A DNA stretch of 64,000 nt. It comes from Warburgia ugandensis (lineage: Eukaryota; Streptophyta; Magnoliopsida; Canellales; Canellaceae). The position numbers were made by a program, and so were the translations under genes. This document shows positions 12,961 to 30,117 of the stretch, one piece after another. A model generated the notes under the pieces. It ran no database searches and was not told the origin of the DNA. It was given only the letters and a program-made list of their open reading frames with translations. Location of the stretch: the NCBI GenBank assembly GCA_035236585.1, contig CP141132.1:23581445-23645444 (forward strand), given 5' to 3'. Position 1 is the first letter of the stretch; each line of letters opens with the position of its first letter.

Positions 12961-13799
12961 CTTCTAGGTGAATGTGAAGCATATACATACCAAGGCTAAT
13001 CCCTTTTATGTCTGCTATGGTTCACCTTAAAGTTGTCTTATGTTCTCATAAAATATCAAGTAGCTTTCCTTGCTGTTCTTTATCAAGTTCTGAGGCTATG
13101 ATTATAGGCAAAGGATTCATTAGGTCATAAATAAGAATATTTAAATTTTTAGGTAATGGCTTAAGGACCAAATTAGGTGGTTTCTCAACTGAAGGCACAA
13201 GAATAGATGTAGATGGAGGAAGAGGTTTCACTTGATGCCCCATTTAGAGGTATCCATTATAGGTGCAGCATCTGGGAGATTATTTACCCAATCTATGGAT
13301 TTGTCTATATTAAAATCACAATTAAGTATGCAAGACAGGCCTCAAGTGGATCTAGAGTAGATGATGTGGAATAGCATATGAATTTAGACCTTCAATCAAG
13401 TTGATTACACATAAGTCTTCAAGGTCTAGATGCTCATGATCGGCATTAAACACATTAGGCTTACTTTCATGTTGCTAAAAGATAATTTCATCACACCATT
13501 ATGATAGTTGACGATGGCACTGGATGTTGCCAAGAATGGACATCTAAGAATAACTAGGATTTGATTACTAGGTATGATACAAGCTGGGTGTCTAAGACAA
13601 TATAATCAAAAAGGAATAAAATTAGTTCACTTATATTACAACATCTTCATCCATACCACGTGGAATCTTTACTGATTTGTCTGCAAGTTTGTAATGTGAT
13701 AATGGTTGGCCTGAGTTCACTAAGCCCTAGTTTCACATAGACATAATATGGAAATAAGTTTACACTGGCCCTTAAATCTAGTAGTGCCTATCAATGACA

Positions 13800-13800
<1 letters not shown>
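12960..13800 (-). pseudogene. Protease-to-RT linker remnant of the nested Athila element
   Basis: The minus-strand frame 13046-13243 reads LVLKPLPKNLNILIYDL followed by LPIIIASELDKEQQGKLL, a linker conserved in Athila polyproteins before reverse transcriptase. Around 13480-13600 the minus strand still resembles the conserved segment after protease (CPFLATSSAIVNYHNGVMKL). Broken. Confidence 0.7.
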
Positions 13801-16755
<2,955 letters not shown>

Positions 16756-16777
16756 ATTCCTCAGCAAAGGTGCCAAA
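16756..16777 (-). promoter_or_regulatory. Primer-binding site of the nested Athila element
   Basis: On the minus strand the sequence directly inside the 5' LTR reads TGGCACCTTTGCTGAGGAAT. This closely resembles the tRNA-Asp complementary site used by Athila elements (TGGCGCCGTTGCCGGGGA). It fixes the element orientation as minus. Confidence 0.75.
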
Positions 16778-16781
16778 AAAT

Positions 16782-17698
16782 TGGTGTAGCTTTAATATTA
16801 CTTACAAGTGCACGAATCAAAGTAGTATGATGTTCGTGATGAGGTCAATACCACAAGGAATCTCAATATTTGTATGCAATAGGAGATTAATTAGATGAAT
16901 TATCCTAGCCAAACGATTGGGTTATGATTAATCTAGGATTTTAAATAACATAGAATTGGAGACATGCATGAAAGAAAAAAAAAAAAAAACCCTAAAACTA
17001 AGGAACTTTCTACAAAATTTCTAAAACTAAAACTAGAAATTACATAAAACTAATGTGACAAGATAGTTAACTTAACAATAGAATCTAAACAAGAAATAAA
17101 CCTAATCAATCAAACAATGTATTCAATCTAAGGAATATTGTGTTTTTCTCCTCCAATCATGTGGTTCCATGTGGCCAGACTTAAGATGGCTTATTTGGCT
17201 TTTGTTAATGGCTTTAATGGCTCATGTAGCTCAGGTGTCTTGCATTGCTCCAATTCTCATACAAAGGTGGTGGAATTGCACGCATTTTACATGGGCCCAT
17301 TTAAGTCATTTTTGATTCTTCCAATTGTCTATTAAATTCATCTACTTGCCCTAGAATGATCTTGAATCTTGCTTGATCATTGGAATGATGTAAAATGGGT
17401 CCTCGATCTCTATGTTGATATGGATCATTGATTCCCATCAAAAGCAATCTCTATTGTTGGATCATCCTTCCAATACCTATAAAAGATTAAAAATCCTATT
17501 TAATACCTAAAAAATTATGATCAATTACATACTTATTCTACATTAGCTCTTGAACCTGTAAAATATCAAACTTTTGAATTATTATTTCAGAAATGCATGT
17601 GTCATGAATTTTGGAAATTTTTTATTACAATGCCCTATAATTTATAACACATGAATTGCTAATTGAGTATTTTTTTATACAAAGTTGACTACTTATTG
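16782..17698 (-). repeat. 5' LTR of the nested Athila element
   Basis: On the + strand it starts TGGTGTAGC and ends near ACTACTTATTG, directly before the GTTTG target duplication. It aligns with both ends of the LTR at 1216-5690 and of the solo LTR at 21341-23545, but is much shorter than either. The three LTRs are clearly one family. Confidence 0.8.
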
Positions 17699-19448
17699 GT
17701 TTGCAAGGTACTACTTGTTGCTATGATTTTGGCAAGTACGACATTCTTAGGAAGGCTACCTAGTTAAAAGGAAGTAGTTTCCTAATCAAAGGAGGTTTCC
17801 TAATTAGACACCAAGTTAGAAACCAGTACAATTAGAATTTTACTTTGATGAGATTGCTTGGGGAGGAAGGACTGAGATTTGGAAACTTCTAAATCAATCT
17901 CTTAATCATCTATAAGTAGTGAAAAAGAAGATGAAAATTTAGGAAAAATAGAGAAAAAGGAAGAAGATGAATAGTGTGCCAAGGCAAGTGAATAGGGGTA
18001 TTTTGCATGTCAATTCTTGCTTTGATACTTGACACAAATCCATAAAATTTGTATTGAAAGAGAGAAGACATCGAGGAAAATAGAAACCTAATATTTGATT
18101 TCCAATTGTCATTTGAAATCTTGTAAATTGAATTAATTAAAGCTATCTATTTGCTACTATTTGCATGAACAATAATATTGAATTACTTAAGTTTTGCACA
18201 TTTAGTTTGTCTTATTTGACCACTTTTTGAATGATCTAATCATTTGATTATGCTTTTATTTGATTTATAAAGAGTTTTTTGTAAGTTTTATTGAAAGTTA
18301 ACAGTAAGATAGGTTTAATATTTTGAAATAAACTCAAAAGGTAGTGTAGTGCAAGACGGTGAACAACTGATGTTTGCTATTGAATATATTAATTTATGTT
18401 ATTTTTATTTGAAATATAAACATACCATTAAATTTCTTAATACCCAATTATTCTAGGTACTAAGTTCCATTGAAAAATTCCATCTAAAAGTGGGAGAAAT
18501 CAATGTCTAAAATTAGTGAAATCTTCACAGATTCTAAATGAAAACTAGACTAATCATGGATTGTAAATAAGGATAAGATAATTGGTTAGCTAGAGTCACA
18601 CTTGCAAACATAGTGAGAATAACTATTTCACTTATCTAGTACATTACTAATGACACACTCTCACTTGTAGACACATTGAAATGCATTGCTTTGGTATTTT
18701 AAATTGCAAAAAAAATTTAAAAATATATGAATAAGATCTAATGAGTGACACATCAAACAACATTATGGGTATCTAAAAAAATTATAAATTATCTTCCTTA
18801 ATTAGAAATATTTACTTTTTTGAAATTCTTAGTTAATTTTTCATAAATTTAGGAATCATGCTAGGCTAGTTTTCTTTTTCCTAGGATTAAAGTGACCTTA
18901 TTTTTAGATTAGAAATATTGTTTATTAAAATTTCAAAGTTTTAATGATCTTAAGAAATAAATTTTAATTTGGAAAAGATAATTTCATCCCTTAATATAAT
19001 TCTATGATTTTGTGTTATTACTTTTATAATGGATGCTTGGAATTAATCTTTGATCCATTATGGTTTGGTTTTACATAGAATGCTTATGATTTGATAAATT
19101 ATCTATATTTTTAAAGTTTAAAATTTTCTAAATTAATTTCAAATAAATATTTTTGAGATGATAATTATAGTTTCAATTTGATTCTTAAGTTATAAAAAAA
19201 ATAAAAATAAGTGGTGTATCTAATTTGAAATAAGTGATCTTTAATCCTAGCAATTTAAGTTAGATTAAATTCATTCAATCTCATCCATTAAATAAAAAAC
19301 CATCATTTTTCTTTAATTTTGCATTAGTTTTAGGATAATTTGTCTAGATCAACTTTGGTACTTCATTTTCTCACTATATCCTCACTATGGATTTGACCCA
19401 GCATAATATTATCATTGACTATTGTGCACTAGCAGGAAAACTCAAACA
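17699..19448 (+). repeat. Outer Athila 5' LTR, second part
   Basis: Continues the LTR interrupted at 1215 and aligns with 46508-48321. Its right end lies a few bases before the primer site. Together the two parts give an LTR of about 2.5 kb, equal to the right-hand copy. Confidence 0.85.
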
Positions 19449-19454
19449 AATTTT

Positions 19455-19474
19455 TGGCACTGTTGCCTAGAAGA
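19455..19474 (+). promoter_or_regulatory. Primer-binding site of the outer Athila element
   Basis: TGGCACTGTTGCCTAGAAGA, immediately downstream of the 5' LTR, resembles the tRNA-Asp primer site of Athila (TGGCGCCGTTGCCGGGGA). Confidence 0.75.
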
Positions 19475-19779
19475 TGATTGTGTTGACAAAGCACCATAAA
19501 TTAGAATATTTTTTCTTTCTTATTTTTCTTTTTGAGTGTAATTGTAGTGAGGATGACTTGTATTTGAATTTTAATCACAATTAATAGGGTTTTAATAATA
19601 TAGCTCAATGGTAAAACCATCATTTCGTGGAAGTGGAGGTGGTCTATAAATGGCTTACCCTTGTATAAGAAGACTTGAATCCAAGACCCCACTGTAAGGT
19701 CGACCTCACTCATTTTCTTTCCTAGTTTAGGTTTTGCATATTTTTATGGTAGGTTAATTACATATAGGTAGTATTTTTC

Positions 19780-19802
19780 TGTGTGTGTGTGTGTGTGTGT
19801 GT
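19780..19802. repeat. (TG)n microsatellite
   Basis: About eleven TG units in the leader of the outer element. Confidence 0.95.
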
Positions 19803-20039
19803 TGACCAAACTGTCATGGTGAATGGAAATTGAGTAGTAAGGGCACCATATCCTACAAGATCAGGGGTGAATTTCATCACCACCTCTTAGACTACCTAAG
19901 TTAATCATCACTTTTCATGCATCCTAACCCTTTCAAATTTTTAGCTAAAATCAATTAGAAGAGACCTCTAGAAGCCTTCAAGCTCATAGGACCCTCTAGG
20001 AATGAAGCAATATATTAACACTCCAATGGTCCCCATCTA

Positions 20040-20900
20040 ATCAAATTTATTGGTATTTAAATGACTAGCTCTACTAACACATTCTATGACTTAGATAATC
20101 TATGACTAACTGATGAGGGTGTGAAGTAGTTGGTTCAGATTAGGATCTAATTGCAAGTACATTAGAGTTAACAATAGGAATAATTCAATTACTCCTAAAT
20201 TTCATCCGTTGGGTAGTGAGAGTCCTTACTTACATCTAAACGAATTTGATGAAGAACTCATTACTTAGAATCCACAAAATCTAAGATTAAATACATTAAG
20301 GCTTAAGTTATTTGCTTTTTCTTTAAAGGAAAAAGCTAAAATGTGGTTTAATGCACTTCCAATAGGTTTTCCAAGAACTTAGCAAGAGATGACTATGAAT
20401 TTGTTGAAAAAGTTACTCTATGTTGAAAAATTATGAACTTTACCAGAAGGATAAAGAGACATTCTATGAATATTGAGAAAGATTTAAGGAATTGTTTTTA
20501 ACTTGTCCACATCATGGATACGAACCTTGGTGCATCATCAATTTCTTTTATGAAGGATTTCATTATGATATGCCCCAATTTGTTGAAATGATGTGCAATG
20601 ATGACCTTTTAAATAAACAACCTTAAGAGGCACAAGAGTATTTAGAATGGTTGGCAAAGAGTGCACCAACTTGGCTAATTCAGAAAAAGTAGATTACCAA
20701 GACAAGCCCAAGTTCTCTGCCACATTTGCTAGGGGAGGAATGTATGCTATGGGTGAAAAGATAATATGAATGCTAAATTAGCATCCCTAGTTAGAAAACT
20801 TAAGGCCATAGAAATAGAAAAACTTCTTCTAAGAAGGTCGACCATGTATGTAGTATTTGTGAAAGTACCTCATATACCACTCAAGAACTCCCCACAAGTC
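20040..20900 (+). pseudogene. gag remnant of the outer Athila element
   Basis: The + strand still reads with Athila gag signatures: SPYLHLNEFDEEL near 20220, then KLFAFSLKEKAKMWFNALP near 20300-20360. Farther on, around 20830-20880, DHVCSICESTSYTT recalls the cysteine-bearing region at the end of gag. The frame is broken repeatedly. Fossil. Confidence 0.75.
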
Positions 20901-21340
20901 TGGCATTTCAGGATGTGCTTCATGAACAGGCAAATGCCTTGAATTCATATAAAAGACCTTTTTTTCCCATATTGTGAGACATATAACCCCAATTGGAGGA
21001 ATCATCCTAATTTCAATTTGTACAATGGACCCAATGCTAATGTCTCAATATACGCCCATTACTAACCCTATCAACAAAATTAAGGACCACTTGCTCTTGG
21101 ACCCTACATGACGCCACCTAAGAGGCTAGTGGAAAATAATCTCAACCAATTTATAAAAAACTAAGAGAAGAAAATGCTTAATTTGAACAATCCATGAATG
21201 AAATGAAGAATATGATGACTTAACTCATGCAGACCTTAAATAAAGGGACATTTCTTTCTCAACCACAAGCAAACCCCAAAGGTGCACACGCCATTGGTAC
21301 AGAGGGTTCTTCAAGTCAAACCATGGAACAATGGTAAATT

Positions 21341-23545
21341 TGGTGTAGCTTTAAAACTACGTGTAACCGCACAAATCAACTATAGTAGATGTACATGAGG
21401 TTGATCCCACAAGGAATCTCACATATTTGTTATGTTGATTGGATTTTATTTAAACCACTTATCCTAGCCAAAGAAAGATTGAATTTGATTTAAACTAGGA
21501 ATTTAAATGACATGGAAAAGGAAACATGCATGGAATTAGAAACATGAACTAAATCGAAACCTTCTAAAAATAAATATCGGAAATAAAATTAAAAAAATTT
21601 CCTAACTAACATGCATTCTATAAAAAATAATGCAAAACTAGAATGACCTAAATTAAAGATTCTCTTAAATTTTAAACTACAACTAAGAAGACCTAAACAT
21701 GAAGTAAACTTATGTACAAAACATGCAAAAATAAGGAAGAAATATCAACATGGTGTGTATGAATATTAAAGATGTAAGCATGGAATTAAGATGAATTTTA
21801 TGCATCAATGGACATGGGTATGGTGGGCATGAGAACTTCAATGGAAGATGCATGAAAATCAAGCATAAAACATAGTATAATACTTAAGATTCAAAGACTT
21901 TTAAGTGTTAGAAACAAGTAAGGGAAATTGTGAACAAACCATAAGCTTTATTGAGTTGAAATTCTTACAAAAAGAGGCCCATAAAAATTGGAAGCATAGA
22001 AGTAAAATTGCATGCTGTTCTTAACATGAAATTAGTAAGTAATAACTTAAAAAGAGATGTAACCCAACATCCAATGATTTATGCATGTGAACCCAAAGAG
22101 AACCAAAGGAAAGAGATTGAAATAGATGGGAATGAGAGCAATGGAGAGCAAGGAATTCAAGAAGATTCAAGGGACAAATAACTTGATCCAAAGGTCACTA
22201 TCTCTTGGCTATCACTACAAGAGATTAGTGACCTTTGAATACAAGGATCTAAGCATAAATTACAATCAAACAAGCAAGGAAAATAAAGGAATCAAAGCAA
22301 GAACTAAATGCAATAAACTAAGAAGCAGACAAGGTAATGAAGAAAGGAATAGCAAGGAATTAAGAACACCAACCTGAAGTTAAGAGGAAATTAAAGGGTA
22401 GCAGACCAAGATACACCAAGGAGGAGGCATGAATGGCTGCAACAAACATGAAAGAAAATGTCTAAAACCCTAAGGCTGCACCAAGTGTTTAGGTACCACC
22501 TTTTTAGGAGGGAGGCATCCTTTACCTCTCCATGTTCTAGGCATGGAATTCCTTTAGTATTTATAGATGTTGGGAACTTCTAAAAGAGTCCTAATGAGGA
22601 ATGAAAGATAAGATGGAGGTTGAAAAAGAGTTTGGTTAAGATAAGTAAGCTAAGAAGTGGAATCAGGAAGGTAAGTGGAAGGTGGAGGGAAGATGAATTA
22701 GAAGAGTGAAGGAAAGAGGTGGAAACCTTAGGAACTACAAGGTGGGAGGCACCACTTTTCAATGAGGTACCCCCAACCTATGTTCCATATGTTGGATTAC
22801 TTAGGGTATGACTAGAAAGAGATGGAAAAAAGGGGAACAGGAAAGATTAAGATAAAGTTCTCTTCTCCTATTGTTCCACCATGCATGCTATCTTACAATG
22901 TTTGATATTCATCAAACTTCCTTCTAATTATCCTCTTTGAAATCCAATCTTTTCATAAGATAAATGCTTGAATTTCTCCTCCAAATTTGTGGCTCGATGG
23001 GCATGGCTTATATGGCTTCATGGCGCACTTTGATGGCTCCTATGGCTTGGTTCCATGGATCACATCCTTGACCTCAATGGCTTGAATTTCTTGGCTTCTC
23101 CTAGCTTTTCCTTGATGGCTTAGGTGGCTTTCATGGCTTTACTTCATGCAAAGGTGATGGAATTGTATGGAATTTGCATGGTCCCAATCTAATCACCTTT
23201 GATTTTTCCAATTTCTTCCTTGAACTCATTTGCTTACCTTGGAATGATCTTGAACTTTTACTTGATCTTGATCATCAATTCACATCTTAATTAATCTCGG
23301 CCACTAGATCATCATCGTGCTACTTATAAAAGATTAAAAATCCTAACTAAATTCTAAAAAATATATGATAATTCACATATTTACTTTGGATTAGCTCCTG
23401 AACCTGTAAAATATCAAACTTTTGAATCATTAGCTCATAAATGCATGTGTTATGAATTTTGAAAAAATATATGATAATGCACTATAATTTATAACGCATG
23501 AGCTACAATTGGGTACTTTTTATAAAAAAAATTGATTACTTATCA
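21341..23545 (-). mobile_element. Solo LTR of the nested Athila family
   Basis: On the + strand it starts TGGTGTAGCT and ends ACTTATCA, both ends matching the LTRs of the 1216-17698 element. Flanks AAATT (21336-21340) and AAAGT (23546-23550) are a target duplication with one difference. No internal region is present, so it is a solo LTR. At 2205 bp it shows the usual LTR length of this family with one copy of the segment triplicated at 1584-5090. It lies between the gag and protease remnants of the outer element. Confidence 0.85.
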
Positions 23546-24400
23546 AAAGTAATAAATAAAGATGGTCTTAAAAAGGATGACAAGGTTTAGGAACGTTCTA
23601 AGGATAAAGAAAGAGAAAAATCAATTGATGAGGAACCCCTCCCACCCACTGACCCTTGCCCTATTCCTGCTTCATTTCCTCAAAAGGTTGCATCAAGCTT
23701 TGAAGTCTACTTCTAATGATTGGAATTTTAGAAATTTTTGAGCAAGTCAAGATCAACATGCTGATCTTAGATGCTATAAAACAAATCTCATCATATGCCA
23801 AATTTATAAAAGGCACCATGAAAAGAAGATTAAATGTTCAAAAGGAAACATTTTTAACTAAGCAAGTTAGTTCTATTCTTCAGCATCATACACCACCAAA
23901 ATACAAAGATCAAGATTGCCCCACTCTCACTTGCATTATTGGTAACTATAAGATAAATCAAGCTTTACTTGATTTAGGATTTAGTGTTAACCTACTGACG
24001 TACTCGGTATAAGTACAGCTAGGTTTAGGTGAGCTTAAACCTACCTCCACTACAGTTCAGCTAGTTGATCGTGCTATGAAGATACCAAGAGGGGTAATAG
24101 AAGATGTGCTTGTCTAAGCAGAATAGTTCTGCTTCCCTGTAGACCTTTTAGTTTTGGATACACAACTGGTGATAAATGAGAAGAATGAAATACCAATAAT
24201 TTTGGGATGATCATTCGTAGCTATATCCAATGCCTTAATAAATTACAAAAATGGTTTCATGAAATTTTCCTTTGGTAATATGACATTAGAGCTTAACATC
24301 TTTAACATTTGTAATCAACCTCGTGATATCTTTGATGACTTGCATAGTGTAAACATGATTAATTTAGTTATGTAAGATCAATTTATTTCGTCTTCCTTAT
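23546..24400 (+). pseudogene. Protease-region remnant of the outer Athila element
   Basis: The + strand frame 23716-24012 encodes the segment before and into the aspartic protease: DCPTLTCIIGNYKINQALLD then LGFSVNLLTYSV, the usual Athila protease region. Near 24190-24320 follows the conserved post-protease stretch (SNALINYKNGFMKFSFGNMT). Broken. Confidence 0.75.
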
Positions 24401-24699
24401 TAGACCCATTGGAAGCCTGTTTGACTCATTTTAAGGAGTTTAATGAAGATGCATTGATAGAGGAAGTTAATCCCTCCTTGATTCTATGTCTATCATGGAC
24501 ATAGAAAGATGGAAAACTCATTTTGAGGAATTACCTAAAAGGGAGTGCACTCCCTTTCATCCTCAATTGAACCTCCTAATTTGAATTAAAGCCTCCACCA
24601 TTAAATTTAAAGTATGGATATATATAACACAAAGAGACTTTTCCTATGATAATCACCTCCCAATTAGAAATATTTGGGAGGAATAATCACTAAATACTT

Positions 24700-26030
24700 T
24701 AAAGGAACACAAAGGTACTATAGGATGGACCACCATTGCTGATATAAAGGATATTAACCCTTTAATTTGTACCCACATGATTTGTTTAGAGGATGATGTT
24801 AAGCCATGTCATCAACTACAATGTAGATTGAATCCAAATATGAAAGAAATGGTTAATGCAAAATTCCTTAAATTGTTTGATGTAGGGATCATATATCCCA
24901 AAGTGATAGGAAATGGGGTGATTCCAACTCAAGTAATTCCAAAGAAGTCTAGAGTAACAGTCATCGTTAATGCCAACAATGAATTAATTCCTACTAGAAT
25001 TACCACAGGTTAGCATATGTGCATTGACTATAGAAAATTAAATGTTGTCACTAGGAAGGACCATTTTCCTCTGCACTTTATTGATCAAATATCATAAAAG
25101 GTTGCATGACATCAATGTGACTATTTCCTAAATGTTTATTCTAGATATAACTAGATAGAAATTGAATTTTAGGATGAGGAGAGACCACCTTTACTTGTCC
25201 TTTAGGCACCTTTGCTTACAAAAGGATGTCATTTGGATTGTGTAATGCTCTTACCACTTCTCAAACACTTGTCTTGAAAATTTAAGAAAAAGCTTTGACC
25301 TACTATGAGGAGAAAACTTAGTCTTGAATTGGGAGAAATGTCACTTTATGGTTCTCAAGGGAATTGTACTTGGTAATATTGCCTCATCTAGCAGTATAAA
25401 GGTAGATAAAGAAAAAATTGATTTCATCACTAATATACTTACCCCTAAATCAATTAGGGATATCTGATTATTTGTAAAGATTTCAGTATTATATTTATAC
25501 CTTTGTGTCATCTCCTTACAAAGGATACCCCTTTTGAGTGGATTGATGATTGTCAGAAAGCTTTTAAAAAATGTGAGACAAGTTAACCACCATACCCATC
25601 ATGCAACTACTAGATTGACGTTTACCCTTTGAAATCATGTTTGATGCCAGTGATTATGTTATAGGAGTAGCATTAGGATAAAAAACCTTATGTTATCTAC
25701 TACAATAGTAGGACACTTAACAATACACAGATGAACTATTCCACTAAGGAAAAGGAACTGCTTGTAGTTGTCGTTGCATTAGACAAGTTTAGATCTAAGC
25801 AAAGACTAAGATGGATTCTTCTACTCTCAAAATTTGACATTGAAATTAAAGATAAGAAAGAAGTAGAAAAAGTAGTAGCTGATCTTCTTTCTAGACTTGT
25901 CCTAAAAGAACCTTTGGATGAGTTACCAATTAAGGATACATTCCTTGATGAGAAACTTTTTCATGTCTCTGATCCTCCCTGGTTTATTGACATTGCAAAT
26001 TATTTAATCATAGGGAAGATTCATTAACAT
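24700..26030 (+). pseudogene. Reverse transcriptase / RNase H remnant of the outer Athila element
   Basis: 24777-25013 matches the start of reverse transcriptase (MKEMVNAKFLKLFDVGIIYP and VIPKKS). Around 25220-25380 the + strand recalls the region before and after the catalytic site, ending near NWEKCHFMV. 25731-26027 begins NYSTKEKELLVVVVALDKFR, the RNase H signature, and continues into the linker to integrase. Broken in several places. Confidence 0.8.
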
Positions 26031-26099
26031 TGGAGTAAGCAAGTAAAGCAAAAAAAAAATCTTCATGATAAAGCATTACTTTTGGGATAATTCTCATTT

Positions 26100-27102
26100 A
26101 TTTAAGTACTACCAATCAGATAATTAGGAAATGTATACCTGACATAGATCAATATAGTGTCATCACCTTTTGTCATGCTAAAGCACGTGGAGGACATTTT
26201 TCAACTAAAAAAATTGCTACTAAAATCTTATAGTGTGGTTTTTACTAGTTCCCACTTTTTTAAGGACACATGACTTTTGTAAATCTTGTAAGCACTATTA
26301 AAATCTAAGAGGAATAACCCATAGGAATATAATGCTTTTGAATCCTGTTTTGATAGTTAAAGCATTTGAGTATTGGGCATTGATTTCATGGGACCATTCC
26401 CACCTTATTTTTTATACGTGTACATTTTAATAGCTATAGATTATGTTTCCAAATGGAGAGAGGTTGTTCCATGTAGCCACAATGATCATAAAATAGTTAT
26501 TAAATTCTTAAAAGAAAATATCTCTTCTAGATTTGGTCCACCTCGAGCCATTATTAGTGAAAATGGTACTTATTTTTGCATCAAAGCTTTTGAAGCTCTT
26601 ATAAAGAAATATAATATTTCATATAAAGTTACAAAACCTTATCACCCACAAATAAGTGGACAAGCAAAAGTTTCCATTCAGGGTGTTAAAAAAATTCTTC
26701 CAAAGATTGTTAACCCTGATAGTAAAGATTGGTCCCTTAGACTGATTAATGTGCTTTGGGCTTACATTGCACATAAAACCCCAATTAGTATGCCTCCATA
26801 TCGTATTATGTAGGGAAAACCTTGTCATTTTCTTGTGGAACTAGAAGATAAAAGTTTACTAGGTTATTAAAACCTTTAATTTTAACATGGATAAAGCAGG
26901 CTCAAATAAAAAGCTCCAACTAAATGAGTTGGAAGATATTAGGCAGGAAGCTTAGGAAAATAATAGGATTTATAAGGAAAGAATGAAAGTTTTTCATGAT
27001 AAAAACATAATAAGAAAATCCTTTACTCCATCCCAAAAAGTTTTACTCCATAATTTTAGTCTTTATCTATTCCCAAGGAAGCTTAAATCTCAATGGATCG
27101 GT
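26100..27102 (+). pseudogene. Integrase remnant of the outer Athila element
   Basis: The frame 26373-26813 (146 codons) covers most of the integrase core: GIDFMGPFPPYFLYVYILIA, DYVSKW, NDHKIVIKFLKENI, then YHPQISGQAKVS. Sequence upstream recalls the zinc-binding region. Downstream to 27102 it recalls the C-terminal region (LFPRKLKSQWIG). The reading region is cut at 27103 by the Ty3/gypsy insertion. The best-preserved part of the outer element, still a fossil. Confidence 0.85.
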
Positions 27103-27462
27103 TGTAATAACCCAAAATCTAAAAGCTAATTTTTATTACAAAAAAGGGATAAAATTAATGTTTATTAATGATCTTTTATAGAAGCCAACTAAAGTATTGA
27201 AACCTCAATAATTGGATTCTACTCGAAAAATGGAATCCAACAACATTGAGAACACTAAAAAGGTAGTACAGATGAGAAAGTTACATAGTTTTAAGTATAA
27301 GGATATTTTGATAATTTCACAAATAACCCATTTATATGTTTCAAAATATAAAAAGGTCAAAATTATAGGGGGACCATTTTTCATAATGGAACAGCGCCCG
27401 CCCCCCCCATTTCTGAAGAAACAATTAGATGACTATGCCTGCCTGAGAAATGCAGATTACTG

Positions 27463-27475
27463 GCTATAAAAACCT
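27463..27475 (+). promoter_or_regulatory. Candidate TATA box in the inner element LTR
   Basis: GGCTATAAAAACC precedes a C/T-rich stretch (27476-27560) of the kind found around plant transcription starts. Assignment rests on motif and LTR position only. Confidence 0.4.
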
Positions 27476-30117
27476 CATTTTCCTTTCCCCATTTCCTCCC
27501 TAGACTCCATCTTGTTCTCCTCTCATTTACACTTCTTCTCCCTTCAGCTAACCCCTTTTACTCCATCTCCAACTCTTCCCTTGTCTCCCCTATTTTTTGG
27601 GAAACATGATCCACCGGGGACATCGATCTCCTCTCCTCTAGCCAACCTAGGTAAAACCCCTCTTTCCTCTTTCCATTTTCCTCCTTTCTAGTGTTCCTTT
27701 TCATCCAAATTCGGTAGATCTGTCCTCACAAGTCAGCAATCTGCCGTTGAAAACAAATCTGTCAGATCTCACTGGGAACCACCTCAAGCAAACCTCATAT
27801 GGAAGATCTAAGCCATCTGATGAGTTTGTGGGACCAAAAACCCTAGAAACCCCCAAAAAAAGTGAACTTCTGAATCATCCTAGATGTTCATCAGAGACCA
27901 AAATGATCTGTTGATCATTTTGAGACAGTCTCATCCCAGTTGGCCTCATCAGGAAACCAGGATGTTCCCCAGTGACTCATGACGGAGATGCACCCACTCG
28001 GTGCATCCCCGTGTGTCCAACGTGTGCAGGGTGATCACAATTCGACCAAGACATTAATGCATCCTATGATCCGAAATGTAGCCTTGTGCATTATGGTCGC
28101 CAAGATGCACTAATGTGTTCTGGAAAGTGTGTCCCAATAATCTCATCTTGATGCATTTTGATCCATAATTTAAATCTAAACCATTTAAAATGTTCTAAAA
28201 CACAAAATCTTTAATTCAGAAGGCTATACACGTCCAATTTATGATTGAAAAGGTCCGTTGGATTCACCTTAATGACACAGACCTAATTATACAATAAAAA
28301 ATTAGGATCATAGGACATTTTTAACTGATCATGACCTACAAACTATAAAAATTTCATAGATCAATTAGATTAAAGATTATTAAACCCTAAGAAGTGATCA
28401 ATTAGATAATGTAGTAGAGCTATATGTAGGGATCAACCCTAAATTAAGGACATCAATACTTGAACCTTGGATCTAAACAATCAAAATTTGATCTAACCAT
28501 GCATCATCATCTAGCACATGATATATCATCTAATGTCTAATCTGTGATCAAATCAACAAACTCCCACATGATCCAACTGTAAATCAATTACCAAAACTCA
28601 TATATGCACCATCTGACCTTTTCATCATGTTCCAACTATCAATCGACCACCAAATGTTAGATCTACAACCAATCCATCTTTTAAGATGTTCTAACTTGTG
28701 GTCAACTACCTAACACCTTGATCGGCCACCGATTTGAGATTCCATTAGAGTCGACCATAGATCTAGCACTTGATATGAGTCGTTGATTCTTGAATTTTTT
28801 ATCAAATGCAATAAAACCCTATCAGGCCATATTAGACACAACATCATACACAGATTTAAGCTATCAGAGGTAAGACTACTATCGAGTCTTATTTAAATAA
28901 GTTAAATTTCATTTTAACTTAGTTATGCCTAATAAATTATAAAAAATTTAGAAAAATAAACAAGACTAGAATGCATTAAACCTTAATAAGAACAATTGAA
29001 CTATTTATGTTAGTATTTAGATTAATCTACTAGTTAGAATGTTCTGATGACCTTAGATCAAAATTTTGATGCTAGGGTGATGCGGAACTATAGATCTGAT
29101 CAATTAGAATTCAACTTGACCTCTAAATCAGCAAATTGAGATATGAAATAAATTGTCTATAAGTTAGAGATTAATAGGAATTGAGGACAATTATATGATC
29201 TAAATCATTGATCTTTATCAACGGCTAAGATTGACATTACAAAAAAATAAACAAAGAGGAATACAGTTGATCAGAAATTGTTAAAAGTAGGATCATCATG
29301 TTAATGGAGATTAAAGGCTAAATAAGTCACAATTAAGAAATCATAGGTAAGATAAATGGTATCATAATGTACATGTGTTGATGGTGACGTTGAATGGTAC
29401 AAACTAAGCTTATTGATCATTCTAAGGATTGGGATAATCGTGTTTGAGGTAGGTAGTTTTAACATCTATTTGCCATTGGGATTTTGAGCATGTCAGCCAC
29501 TTTACTAAGATGTGTAGATTTTAAATAATCAAATCATTTGGTTATCATGTTTTCGATTTGAGGCTACTTGGCTATCATTAAAGTCATATTGCATTATTTT
29601 AGCTTTAGAAGAATGCAATATCTGGAATGAGATGTGTGATTTATGAATATGTACTTTCATAACCATGATGCATAATTTTATATGAAAAATGAAAATGATG
29701 TTGCTTATTCTATTACATGTAGTTGTGTGTTTTTAAAAGAAATTATTATACTTGAAGTTGCTTCAATCTCATGATTTGAGATGAGTCAAGAAAATGCATG
29801 GTTTCACATGAGATATATGATACATGATTTAATGACATTTGAATTGAGATATATGTTTATTTAGGCTAACGAGCCTGATGGGCACTATTTTAAGAGGTTG
29901 TATGGGTTTGGCCTTCCAGCCTCTAACCACCAAAGGTGGTAGGTATGCATGCCCAAAGAGGCACCTATTTTTCTCAAGTGTTGTGGTAGGAAAATGACCA
30001 CTGGAGGTGTTCACGACACCCTTTTCGGAGCATATCCACAATCATCGTGGGGCCTGTGGTGGCTGGTCTCTAAATATTGGAGACACATGATTTAGTTAAC
30101 TAGTCATGAGCACAATG